A stretch of DNA of 7,521 bases, taken from NCBI GenBank assembly GCA_021781255.1, contig JAJXXG010000411.1, forward strand, positions 1 through 7,521. Reading direction: 5' to 3'. The number at the start of each line of letters is the position of its first letter. The first letter of the stretch is position 1. The position numbers were made by a program, and so were the translations under genes. Below the pieces are notes generated by a model. It made no database searches and was not told the origin of the DNA. It saw only the letters and a program-made list of their open reading frames with translations. The stretch is from Acidobacteriota bacterium (lineage in GTDB: Bacteria > Acidobacteriota > Terriglobia > Terriglobales > Acidobacteriaceae). Shown piece by piece: positions 1-5,679 of this stretch.

Positions 1-29
1 GTAACACCCCACCCCCCCTGAAAATTTTG

Positions 30-106
30 TTTTCCACAGAAAATCGTGCGAAAAATTACGAGCTTCAATCCGGACTGATCTGGTCCGCTTCGGTTCCGCC
101 ACCGAA
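30..106 (-). terminator. Possible weak terminator region after the AsmA-like gene
   Basis: The region just past the stop of the AsmA-like gene has no gene that I can support. On the minus strand a 6-bp hairpin (arms 101-106 and 89-94, loop of 6) begins 5 bases after the stop. A second 5-bp hairpin follows (83-87 with 71-75), and about 13 bases later comes a short T run (51-55 on the complement). Further left is a TTTTC-CACA-GAAAA inverted repeat at 30-43. The region is AT-rich compared with the rest of the window. The hairpins are short and the T run is not adjacent to them, so this is only a weak candidate for transcription termination. Confidence 0.25.
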
Positions 107-111
107 CTCGT

Positions 112-1683
112 CTACCGTAACATCGCGCCCAGGTTGGCCCGGATCGACGGATTCGATGCCGTGCCGGTAATGGTCAGCGGAATGCTGTTGTTCTGCGTGG
201 GCTTGGCATTCGGATGCAGGAACCCGCCGATCAGGCTGTTCACCGCGCTCACCGCCTGACCCGCAATCGCGCCCACGCCCGACGTGGCCGAAAAACTCGC
301 CACCAGGTTAAAGTTCAGCTCGCCCGCCGGAGAAACCGTGCCGCTGCCCGTCGCCGTCCCAATCTGGGGAACCGCGGCATAGATGTTGGTGAACTGCGTC
401 GTTTGCGGCGAGGAGTTCACGTTGGTGCGCACCGTCTGGATGGCCGTTCCGCCGCCGCTGCCCGCCGCGTGAATCCCCTGGATCTTCGATCCCAGGTCGA
501 ATCCCGCCAGCTGCGTGTTGTCAATCTCCACCGGCCCTGCAATGGTGGTGGCCGTCGCCGGTCCTGTAATGGCCAGGTTGGCCGTCAGGGTTCCGCCGTG
601 CAGCGAAGAGCCGCTCGGCAGCCGCACGCCAACCGTCGGCAGCAGCTCCTCCACCTGGTCAATCGGCAGATTCGGCGCCGCCAGATGCAGGTCCAGCAGC
701 ACATTCTGCGGAGTCATCCGGAACCCGCCGTTCACGTGCACCGCAACCGCGCCCGTGTGGATGGCCAGGTCCTTCACCTGTCCCGTCCGCGCCTCCAGGT
801 TGTTCGCTACCTCGTAGTCGATATTCACCGGGTGCGGCGCCGGCGACCCCGTCCGCGACAGTTGCAGGTTCGCCGCCTGAACCTTGCCCGAGCTCGTCAG
901 GTTCGATCCGTCAGAGGCAACCTGCGCCGTCGTATCCACCACCATGGAGATGCCCTTGTCGGCATCAATCACGCCCGCGGCCACTGGATTGAACTGCTTC
1001 AGATCGAGCGTCGCCCGGAACGGCGTATCGGCGGCATCCTTCTGCGCCAGCGGGCCCGCGTCGCCCTTCAGCTGCAGGCTTCCGTTGCCCGGCAGTTTGG
1101 CGGCCAGCTCAAAGGGAAACGACCGCGTGAACGACAGGTTCCGAATCGTTAGGTTAATCCCCGAGTACACAAACGGCTTGCCCGTCGCCGGCAGCGACGA
1201 CACCGTCGCCTTGCCGTCTTTAATCTGCAACTCCGCAACCGTCAGGTCCGGCAGCGCGGTCGGCTGTTTCGCGCCCGTGCTCGCGGTGGAGGCCTCGCCA
1301 ATGCTGGAGAAGTTCCACTTGCCGTTCGCCGCGTGAATCAGTTGAATCGCGGGCGAGTCCACCAGAAAGCGCGTCACGCGCAGTTGGCGATGAAAAAGCA
1401 GCGGTCCCAGTTCCACGCCAATGTGCAGCGACTTCGCTTCCAGAAACGGCGACGCGCTGAACGCAGCGTCGTCTGCAATCGAGATCTCCCGCGCCACCAG
1501 GCTGCCAGAGAGCAGCGACAGGCTCAGGTGTCCCAGCGTAACCTGCCTGCCCAGCGCCGCAGAGAGTTCCGTCTCAATCCGCGGCCGGAAGGTGTCCGCA
1601 TTGACCAGCAGGGGAACCACAATCACCACCAGCAGGAAGACCGCCGCGATTGCAACCGCCACCTTGACCCAACGCTTCTTCAT
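112..1683 (-). CDS. AsmA-like family protein, membrane-anchored
   Basis: This is a 523-residue protein with a short positively charged N-terminus (MKKRWVK), one hydrophobic segment at about residues 8-27, and then a long polar region rich in beta-strand patterns. The stretch after the membrane segment (about 30-125) has the AsmA/AsmA-like pattern: a helix with charged residues (FRPRIETELSAALGRQV), alternating strands, then 'L.V...LVDSPAIQLIHAANGKWNFS'. The C-terminal end (about 495-520) has the 'IPLTITGTASNPSI' type of ending common in AsmA-like proteins. AsmA proteins are anchored in the inner membrane and span the periplasm; some relatives are implicated in outer-membrane assembly or phospholipid transport. 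The ATG is supported by an AAGGAG ribosome-binding site at 1690-1695, 6 bases away. The gene appears monocistronic: a terminator for the upstream dehydrogenase lies at 1789-1832 and a candidate promoter at 1716-1747. The family call is by pattern; the specific role is unknown. Confidence 0.85.
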   Translation of the reverse strand: MKKRWVKVAVAIAAVFLLVVIVVPLLVNADTFRPRIETELSAALGRQVTLGHLSLSLLSGSLVAREISIADDAAFSASPFLEAKSLHIGVELGPLLFHRQLRVTRFLVDSPAIQLIHAANGKWNFSSIGEASTASTGAKQPTALPDLTVAELQIKDGKATVSSLPATGKPFVYSGINLTIRNLSFTRSFPFELAAKLPGNGSLQLKGDAGPLAQKDAADTPFRATLDLKQFNPVAAGVIDADKGISMVVDTTAQVASDGSNLTSSGKVQAANLQLSRTGSPAPHPVNIDYEVANNLEARTGQVKDLAIHTGAVAVHVNGGFRMTPQNVLLDLHLAAPNLPIDQVEELLPTVGVRLPSGSSLHGGTLTANLAITGPATATTIAGPVEIDNTQLAGFDLGSKIQGIHAAGSGGGTAIQTVRTNVNSSPQTTQFTNIYAAVPQIGTATGSGTVSPAGELNFNLVASFSATSGVGAIAGQAVSAVNSLIGGFLHPNAKPTQNNSIPLTITGTASNPSIRANLGAMLR

Positions 1684-1703
1684 GTAACTCTCCTTCTTAA
1701 AGT

Positions 1704-1719
1704 CAATGCGTCTGCATTG
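1704..1719. promoter_or_regulatory. Perfect palindrome overlapping the -10 box (candidate operator)
   Basis: CAATGC at 1704-1709 and GCATTG at 1714-1719 are a perfect 6-bp inverted repeat separated by GTCT. The right arm overlaps the candidate -10 box of the AsmA-like gene at 1716-1721, and the palindrome covers the likely transcription start. The position fits a repressor operator, but no regulator gene is present in the window. Confidence 0.35.
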
Positions 1720-1747
1720 TAGCGCGCAGCGCCAGCCGCCCCGTCAA
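1716..1747 (-). promoter_or_regulatory. Candidate promoter of the AsmA-like gene
   Basis: On the minus strand, TACAAT (1716-1721) resembles a -10 box in five of six bases and TTGACG (1742-1747) resembles a -35 box in five of six. The spacer is 20 bases, longer than the usual 16-18, which weakens the call. It lies between the dehydrogenase terminator and the AAGGAG ribosome-binding site, where a promoter is expected. The -10 context CGCGCTACAATG (1715-1726) recurs exactly at 2732-2743 in front of the plus-strand gene. Confidence 0.4.
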
Positions 1748-1788
1748 TGTCCCGCGCATTCACCACTGCGCAAACGCACGCGCCACGC

Positions 1789-1832
1789 AAAAAAGGCGAG
1801 CGCCTCACCCGCAGTCCGGGCCAAGCGCTCGC
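1789..1832 (-). terminator. Intrinsic terminator of the dehydrogenase gene
   Basis: On the minus strand a perfect 8-bp GC-rich stem (1825-1832 with 1796-1803, GCGAGCGC/GCGCTCGC) is followed after one base by six T (complement of 1789-1794). The 21-base loop contains a small inner CCCG-GACTG-CGGG hairpin. It lies about 80 bases past the dehydrogenase stop and before the AsmA-like promoter. This is the clearest terminator in the window. Confidence 0.75.
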
Positions 1833-1868
1833 TCATGTCATCGAAATGTATTCGAACGCTCCACCGCC

Positions 1869-1894
1869 GGGCATCCTCATCTTGTAAGATGCCC
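1869..1894 (-). other. Hairpin just downstream of the dehydrogenase stop
   Basis: GGGCATC (1869-1875) and GATGCCC (1888-1894) form a perfect 7-bp stem with a 12-base loop. The loop side also offers an alternative ATCTT-GT-AAGAT pairing (1879-1890) that would compete with it. It starts 18 bases after the dehydrogenase stop on the minus strand and has no T run, so it is not a terminator by itself; it may protect the 3' end of the message. Confidence 0.35.
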
Positions 1895-1912
1895 CGCCGC
1901 AAAGCGCGTTGC

Positions 1913-2656
1913 TTACCAGGGCAGCGGTTTGCCCATGTGGAAGAACCCGCCGTTCGGTCCATCGTTGTCCAGCGTGGCCAGCGCCGCGCTGGTCTTTCCG
2001 CCCTCGCTCACATCCATGGGAGCCTGCTCGCCGCCCATGTCCGTCTTCACCCAGCCGGGGTGCGCGGAGTTCACCTTCACATTCGTTCCGCGCAGTTCAT
2101 ACGCCAGGTGAATCGTGAACGCATTCAGCGCCGTCTTCGACGCGTCATACGCAAACGACTTCGCATCGTAGATCGGCGACTTGGGATCCGCGTGCATCTT
2201 CAGCGAGGCCAGAATGCTCGACAGGTTCACAATCCGTCCCGCCGGACTCTTCTTCAGCAACGGCAGCAGTGTCTGCGTCAGCGCCACAACCGCAAAAAAG
2301 TTCGTGTCAAACACCTTGCTCAGCACATCTTCCGAAACATCTGAAGCGCTGTGCTCCGGGCCATCGCCGGGGAACGGTCCCGCTGCGATTCCCGCGTTGT
2401 TCACCAGGATATCCAGCTGTCCGTACTTCGAAGCCAGGTAGTCGTAGGCAGCCTTGTGATGCGCGCGGTTCGTCACGTCCAGCTCCAGCGCCTCCGCGTC
2501 CACGCCGGATGCGCGCAGCTTGGCCGCAGCCTCTTCGCCCTGTTGTTTATTGCGCGAACCCAGGACAACTTTTACGCCGGCATCCTTCAGATCAAGTGCG
2601 GTCTGGAAGCCCAGTCCGCGATTTCCGCCCGTAATCAGTGCAACTTTGTGTGACAT
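1913..2656 (-). CDS. Short-chain dehydrogenase/reductase (SDR), carbonyl-reductase-like
   Basis: This is a 247-residue NAD(P)-dependent oxidoreductase of the classical SDR family, full length for the family and without a signal peptide, so cytosolic. Motifs in order are the Rossmann glycine motif TGGNRGLG (9-16), Arg35 after strand two (favours NADPH), Asp60-Val61, NNAG (86-89), Asn119, Ser146/Ser147 in NLSS, Tyr170 and Lys174 in YxxxK, and HPGWVKT (199-205). The catalytic Asn-Ser-Tyr-Lys set is complete. The distance from Ser147 to Tyr170 is 23 residues, longer than the roughly 13 of most classical members; such an insert, together with SAHPGWVKTDMGG, is typical of carbonyl-reductase-like SDRs. 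The substrate cannot be told. AGGAGA at 2667-2672 lies 10 bases upstream of the ATG. The gene is divergent from the small secreted protein gene and ends at its own terminator. Confidence 0.93.
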   Translation of the reverse strand: MSHKVALITGGNRGLGFQTALDLKDAGVKVVLGSRNKQQGEEAAAKLRASGVDAEALELDVTNRAHHKAAYDYLASKYGQLDILVNNAGIAAGPFPGDGPEHSASDVSEDVLSKVFDTNFFAVVALTQTLLPLLKKSPAGRIVNLSSILASLKMHADPKSPIYDAKSFAYDASKTALNAFTIHLAYELRGTNVKVNSAHPGWVKTDMGGEQAPMDVSEGGKTSAALATLDNDGPNGGFFHMGKPLPW

Positions 2657-2731
2657 TGGGGAAATTTCTCCTGTGTTGCGTTGGATTCATCCGGAACCGG
2701 CAAGGGTGCAGAAACTCGCAGCCCGCCTCTC

Positions 2732-2743
2732 CGCGCTACAATG
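2732..2743 (+). promoter_or_regulatory. Candidate -10 region of the small secreted protein gene
   Basis: TACAAT at 2737-2742 lies 37 bases before the ATG at 2780. The surrounding 12 bases, CGCGCTACAATG, are identical to the candidate -10 region of the AsmA-like gene on the other strand. No good -35 box is visible 16-18 bases upstream (around 2713-2720), so the element may rely on its extended -10 context or may be coincidental. Confidence 0.4.
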
Positions 2744-2750
2744 GCGCAAA

Positions 2751-2764
2751 TTCCTCACGAGGAA
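2751..2764 (+). promoter_or_regulatory. Short inverted repeat at the predicted 5' end of the message
   Basis: TTCCTC (2751-2756) and GAGGAA (2759-2764) are perfect 6-bp arms around AC. As RNA this would be a 5-bp stem with a CACG loop. If transcription starts about 7-9 bases after the -10 box at 2737-2742, the hairpin lies at the extreme 5' end of the leader, before the AGGGAGG ribosome-binding site (2769-2775). It could stabilise the message or be a protein-binding site. Confidence 0.3.
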
Positions 2765-2779
2765 CCGCAGGGAGGATGT

Positions 2780-3232
2780 ATGCGCAGGTTGTTCCTGGCT
2801 CTTGTTCTTGTCATGGCCTTTCTGGCCCCGCAGCTGCTGGCGCAGGGCGCGCCGCCGCAGGGCGCCGCAGACCAGCCCTACACCGTCGAGTACTACTACA
2901 AGGTCCAGTGGGGCCACCAGCAGGAGTTCCTCGATCTCTTCCTCAAGAATCACTACCCGCTGCTCAAGAAGATCGTCTCCAGCGGCCGCATGCTCTCCGT
3001 GCGTATCGAGTCTCCCGCATACCACACCACCGAGGATGGCCGCTGGGACTATCGCGTCACCATTCGCTATCGCAACTCCACCGTGGCCACCACCGCCAAC
3101 CCCGACGAGCAGAAGTTCATCCAGCAGCTCTGGCCGGATCAGGCCACCTACAAGCGCGAGGAGCAGCGCCGGTTTGAGATTCTGGTGGCGCACTGGGATC
3201 TGCCCGTCACCGACATCACACCGGAGCAGTAA
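2780..3232 (+). CDS. Small secreted protein of unknown function
   Basis: This encodes a 150-residue protein I do not recognise at family level. The start is the ATG at 2780, because AGGGAGG (2769-2775) lies 4 bases upstream and because this start opens directly on a signal peptide: MRR, a hydrophobic core to about residue 19, and a likely cut after LLA (residue 21). An ATG in the same frame at 2681 would add 33 polar residues ahead of the signal and lies upstream of the candidate -10 box. The mature part reads as strand-helix-strand: 'YTVEYYYKVQWG', a helix 'QQEFLDLFLKNHYPLLKKIVSSG', then 'WDYRVTIRYRN'. This resembles a ferredoxin-like or dimeric alpha-beta-barrel fold, an inference from pattern only. 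There are no cysteines and no obvious catalytic motif. It is probably periplasmic or exported. Confidence 0.85.
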   Translation: MRRLFLALVLVMAFLAPQLLAQGAPPQGAADQPYTVEYYYKVQWGHQQEFLDLFLKNHYPLLKKIVSSGRMLSVRIESPAYHTTEDGRWDYRVTIRYRNSTVATTANPDEQKFIQQLWPDQATYKREEQRRFEILVAHWDLPVTDITPEQ

Positions 3233-3238
3233 CTGCGC

Positions 3239-4222
3239 TCACGCACTCCGCAGCCGCCACAGCCGCACCAGGTCTGCGGCGGCCTGTGGCCACTCCGGAA
3301 ACTGAAACGCAAACCCGGCCTGCAGCAGCCGCGCCGGTGCCACGCGGCGGCTCTTCAGCACCAGCTCCGTCTCCGTGCGCAGCAGCAACGCCGCAATCTC
3401 CAGCAACGGAGCCGGCACCGGCACGCCGTTCGGCACGTCCCACGCCTCGCGCAGCGCGGCCATAAACTCGCGGTTCGGCACCGCATGCGGAGCGGCCACG
3501 TTGAACACGCCCTCCAGGTCCGTGCGCAGCATCAGAAAGTGCACGGCCCGCGCAAAATCCGCTTCATGAATCCACGAGACGAACTGCCGTCCGTTGCCCT
3601 GCGTTCCGCCCAGGCTCAGGCGCACCATGTTTGAGAGTGTGGCAAACGCATTGCCCGGCACGGGGCTCAGCGTCAGCGCCATGCGCAGCGCCACCTTGCG
3701 CGTGCGCGGCGTGGACGTTTCAAAAAATGCGGCCTCCCAGTCCTTCGCCATGCGCGCCGCAAAGTGCCATCCACGCGGCACATCCGTCTCGTTGCCGCCC
3801 AGTTGCCCCGTCGCCTCGTCCATCGCGCGGTCCTGCGCGTGGCGATAGATGTTCGCCGTGGATGCATTCAGCCACACGCGCGGAGGTTCGGCCAGGTTCG
3901 CAACCACCGCGTTCAGCAGCCGCGTTGTTCCAATGCGCGACGCATAGATCTCTCGCCGATTGGCTTCCGTATAGCGGCAATTCATGCTGCGCCCGGCCAC
4001 ATGAATGCAGACGTCTGCGCCCTCCAGATGCTCGGTCCACGGGCCAATGTGCGCGCCGTCCCAATGCACCGTTTGCCACGGAGCCGTGTACGGCAGCCGC
4101 GTCAGCACCGTTACATGATGTCCGCATTGCTGAAAATAATGCGCCAGCATGCGGCCCACCTGTCCGCTGCCGCCGGGTAGCACAACGCGCAGCGGGCGCG
4201 GCGACAGAGATACAGATTCCAT
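3239..4222 (-). CDS. TIGR01777-family NAD(P)-binding epimerase with DUF1731 domain
   Basis: This 327-residue protein belongs to the extended SDR/epimerase group typified by E. coli YfcH; length and architecture match the family. It has the N-terminal Rossmann motif PGGSGQVG (16-23), a TR pair after strand two (41-42), 'HVAGRSMNCRYTEANRREI' (74-92, the family's AG.S...RWT region), 'LNASTANIY' (118-126), Lys160 in 'AARMAKDWE', 'GNGRQFVSWIHEADF' (209-223), and 'EGVFNVAAP' (237-245). The C-terminal DUF1731 part runs from about 270 to 313 (PVPAPLLEIAALLL... RRVAPARLLQAGFAFQFPEW). The family's substrate is unknown; relatives are described as nucleoside-diphosphate-sugar epimerase-like or cell-division-inhibitor-like. 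The ribosome-binding site is weak. The start lies 21 bases past the stop of the repeat protein gene, which suggests co-transcription. Confidence 0.92.
   Translation of the reverse strand: MESVSLSPRPLRVVLPGGSGQVGRMLAHYFQQCGHHVTVLTRLPYTAPWQTVHWDGAHIGPWTEHLEGADVCIHVAGRSMNCRYTEANRREIYASRIGTTRLLNAVVANLAEPPRVWLNASTANIYRHAQDRAMDEATGQLGGNETDVPRGWHFAARMAKDWEAAFFETSTPRTRKVALRMALTLSPVPGNAFATLSNMVRLSLGGTQGNGRQFVSWIHEADFARAVHFLMLRTDLEGVFNVAAPHAVPNREFMAALREAWDVPNGVPVPAPLLEIAALLLRTETELVLKSRRVAPARLLQAGFAFQFPEWPQAAADLVRLWRLRSA
3256..3290. other. Long hairpin at the convergent gene ends
   Basis: GCCACA (3256-3261) pairs with TGTGGC (3285-3290), and the adjoining GCCGCA (3262-3267) pairs with TGCGGC (3275-3280), giving 12 base pairs with a 4-base bulge and a 7-base loop. 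It starts 24 bases after the stop of the plus-strand secreted protein gene and lies within the last codons of the epimerase gene. There is no T run. With only 6 bases between the two stops, this is the only visible structure that could limit read-through from the plus-strand gene. Confidence 0.35.
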
Positions 4223-4243
4223 GAACCTAGCGTAAAGCCTGCC

Positions 4244-4798
4244 TCAGGGATGAGGCGGGGGAGGGAACGGATACCCGGCAAACATTCTGCGGCGGCGATA
4301 CCCGCGCACGGCGCTGACGATGGCCACCAGAATCAGGCCCACAATCGTCAGCGGAATCAGCAGCAGCCACGCCGGCTGCACCACACGATTCCCGGCAATC
4401 GAGGCGGAGTCTGCCGCGTGCAGGCTGCCGAAGATCGCCACCACGTCATTGCCCACCGTCACGTTCTCGCCCAGGTGTACGCTGCCCACCATGCTCACCA
4501 GGTCATGCCCGATCGACGTGTTGTCCGCCGCGCGCACGCTGCCGAAAAAGTTTACAATGTCGTGATTCGCATGGCCGTTGATGCGCACATTGCCGAAAAA
4601 GACAACGATGTCGTGATCGACCGTGCCCTCCACCTGCACGCTGCAGAAGAAGCACACCGCATCGTGAATCGACTCTCCCGGCGAGACGCGGATCGTGCTG
4701 CCGAACTGAACTTCATCGCGGGCCGCGTGGGCGGAGATGGACATGCAGGCGCAGGCCGCGAACAGGAGACAACTGGCGAGAATGCGTGTGAGTTTCAT
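4244..4798 (-). CDS. Secreted, membrane-anchored repeat protein (bactofilin-like beta-solenoid)
   Basis: This is a 184-residue protein with a signal peptide (about 1-25, cut near AHA-A), five repeats of 18-20 residues (43-136), a hydrophobic segment (about 144-164), an arginine cluster RRRR (168-171) and a proline-rich tail ending PPPPHP. The repeats follow the pattern HD-V-FFGSV followed by a short turn: DAVCFFCSVQ, DIVVFFGNVR, DIVNFFGSVR, DLVSMVGSVH, DVVAIFGSLH. Such short repeats of alternating hydrophobics and glycines are expected to fold as a right-handed beta-helix, as in bactofilins and similar polymer-forming proteins. The signal peptide and the C-terminal segment followed by arginines suggest that the repeats face the periplasm and the tail the cytosol. 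Only the first repeat carries Cys49 and Cys52 (CFFC), where the others have other residues and Gly. GAGGAA at 4801-4806 is the ribosome-binding site. Function unknown. Confidence 0.85.
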   Translation of the reverse strand: MKLTRILASCLLFAACACMSISAHAARDEVQFGSTIRVSPGESIHDAVCFFCSVQVEGTVDHDIVVFFGNVRINGHANHDIVNFFGSVRAADNTSIGHDLVSMVGSVHLGENVTVGNDVVAIFGSLHAADSASIAGNRVVQPAWLLLIPLTIVGLILVAIVSAVRGYRRRRMFAGYPFPPPPHP

Positions 4799-4857
4799 AG
4801 TTCCTCATCCCGCTGTACGCATCGACCTTGCGAATAGTTCCGGCCAGATTGCACGAG

Positions 4858-4881
4858 CCGGGTCACAGCCCGGGTCACAGC
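4858..4881. repeat. Exact 12-bp tandem duplication
   Basis: CCGGGTCACAGC occurs twice back to back (4858-4869 and 4870-4881) with no mismatch and no further copies. It lies in the 117-base gap between the HAD phosphatase stop and the repeat-protein start, about 60-83 bases upstream of that start. It may be a pair of binding sites or a slippage product. No convincing promoter is visible nearby. Confidence 0.7.
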
Positions 4882-4915
4882 GAGGTACGGCCAATAGTGT
4901 ACGCTTTCCGCCGTG

Positions 4916-5650
4916 CTACGATTGCAGGCCGATCCGCTCGGGCGTCAGCGCCTCTGTCCAGTCCACGGGTGAGTCCACCAGAATGTCCGGCGGCACGGCC
5001 TGCAGCGTCTCCGGAGACAGGCCAAAGGTACAGCCCAGTGCCCAGGCTCCTGCATTGCGCGCCGTCTGCACGTCCACCTGGCTATCGCCAATCATGATCG
5101 TCTCGTCCGGGCGCGCGCCAGCCTCCTGCATCAGCGCATACAGGCCCTCCGGGTCGGGCTTCTTGGTGGAAAAGCTGTTGCCGCCGTAGATGTTCAGGAA
5201 GTAGGGCGCCAGTCCCAGCGCCTCGCAGATTGCCTTGGCCGGGCGCACAGGCTTGTTCGTCAGCACAGCCATGGAGCGGGCCGTCGCGCCGGGCTGGTCG
5301 TGCACCGTGCGCAGTGCGCCCAGCGCCTCCAGCACGCCCTCATACGCGTACGTGTAGTCCAGTTTGTGTTCGCGATAGTAGTCCAGAAAGTACGCATGCG
5401 CTTGCGCAAGAAACGCCTCATCCACATGTGCGCCGTTTCCGGCCACCAGCGCCCGGCGCACCAGCATCAGCGCGCCATTGCCGATAAAGCCCGCAATCTC
5501 CGCATCCGGCAAAGTCGGGCGGCCAAAATGGACCAGCGTGGCATTCACGCTGTTGCAAAGGTCCTGCGCAGAGTCGATCAGCGTGCCGTCCAGGTCAAAG
5601 ACAAGCAGCTTCAAAGAGTCGATAGGCACAGGGCGAAGAACACGAATCAT
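4916..5650 (-). CDS. gph: HAD-family hydrolase, phosphoglycolate phosphatase-like
   Basis: This 244-residue cytosolic phosphatase of the haloacid dehalogenase superfamily has all four HAD motifs. Motif I is VFDLDGTLIDS with nucleophile Asp19 and acid/base Asp21; motif II is LTNKP with Thr131; motif III is Lys163/Lys164 in STKKPDP; motif IV is IGDSQVDV with Asp189 and Asp193. A helical cap domain lies between motifs I and II (about 30-110), and its 'GFIGNGALMLVRRAL' is characteristic of phosphoglycolate phosphatases (Gph), which remove phosphate from 2-phosphoglycolate arising from oxygenase or DNA-repair chemistry. Length fits Gph; the exact substrate is an inference, since PpaX-type and other HAD phosphatases look similar. 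About 13 residues precede the first core strand. The ribosome-binding site is weak (GGAAG next to the ATG). The gene lies 66 bases downstream of the glycosidase, separated by a GC-rich hairpin. Confidence 0.9.
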   Translation of the reverse strand: MIRVLRPVPIDSLKLLVFDLDGTLIDSAQDLCNSVNATLVHFGRPTLPDAEIAGFIGNGALMLVRRALVAGNGAHVDEAFLAQAHAYFLDYYREHKLDYTYAYEGVLEALGALRTVHDQPGATARSMAVLTNKPVRPAKAICEALGLAPYFLNIYGGNSFSTKKPDPEGLYALMQEAGARPDETIMIGDSQVDVQTARNAGAWALGCTFGLSPETLQAVPPDILVDSPVDWTEALTPERIGLQS

Positions 5651-5679
5651 GCTTCCAGTTTAAAGGGACGGAAGCCATT

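Noticed and set aside
214..1152. Long plus-strand open frame (312 codons) opposite the AsmA-like gene
   Set aside because: It is rich in Arg, Gln and His with no domain pattern or ribosome-binding site, the usual antisense shadow of a GC-rich gene. The minus frame has a membrane segment, a family pattern and a good ribosome-binding site.
1744..1962. 72-residue minus-strand open frame between the dehydrogenase and AsmA-like genes
   Set aside because: It overlaps the dehydrogenase C-terminus, runs through the 1789-1832 terminator and has no recognisable pattern.
2681..2779. Earlier ATG giving the secreted protein 33 more residues
   Set aside because: It would bury the signal peptide, lies upstream of the candidate -10 box, and lacks a ribosome-binding site as good as AGGGAGG at 2769-2775.
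2520..3305. Plus-strand open frame (261 codons) overlapping the dehydrogenase start and the secreted protein gene
   Set aside because: It has low-complexity Ser/Arg/Pro composition and overlaps two well-supported genes; it is a frame shadow.
4736..4798. Lipoprotein signal (Cys16 or Cys18 in LLFAACAC) in the repeat protein
   Set aside because: The -3 position of Cys16 is Phe and the hydrophobic core is short there; a normal signal-peptidase cut near AHA-A (about residue 25) fits better, and the protein already has a C-terminal membrane anchor.
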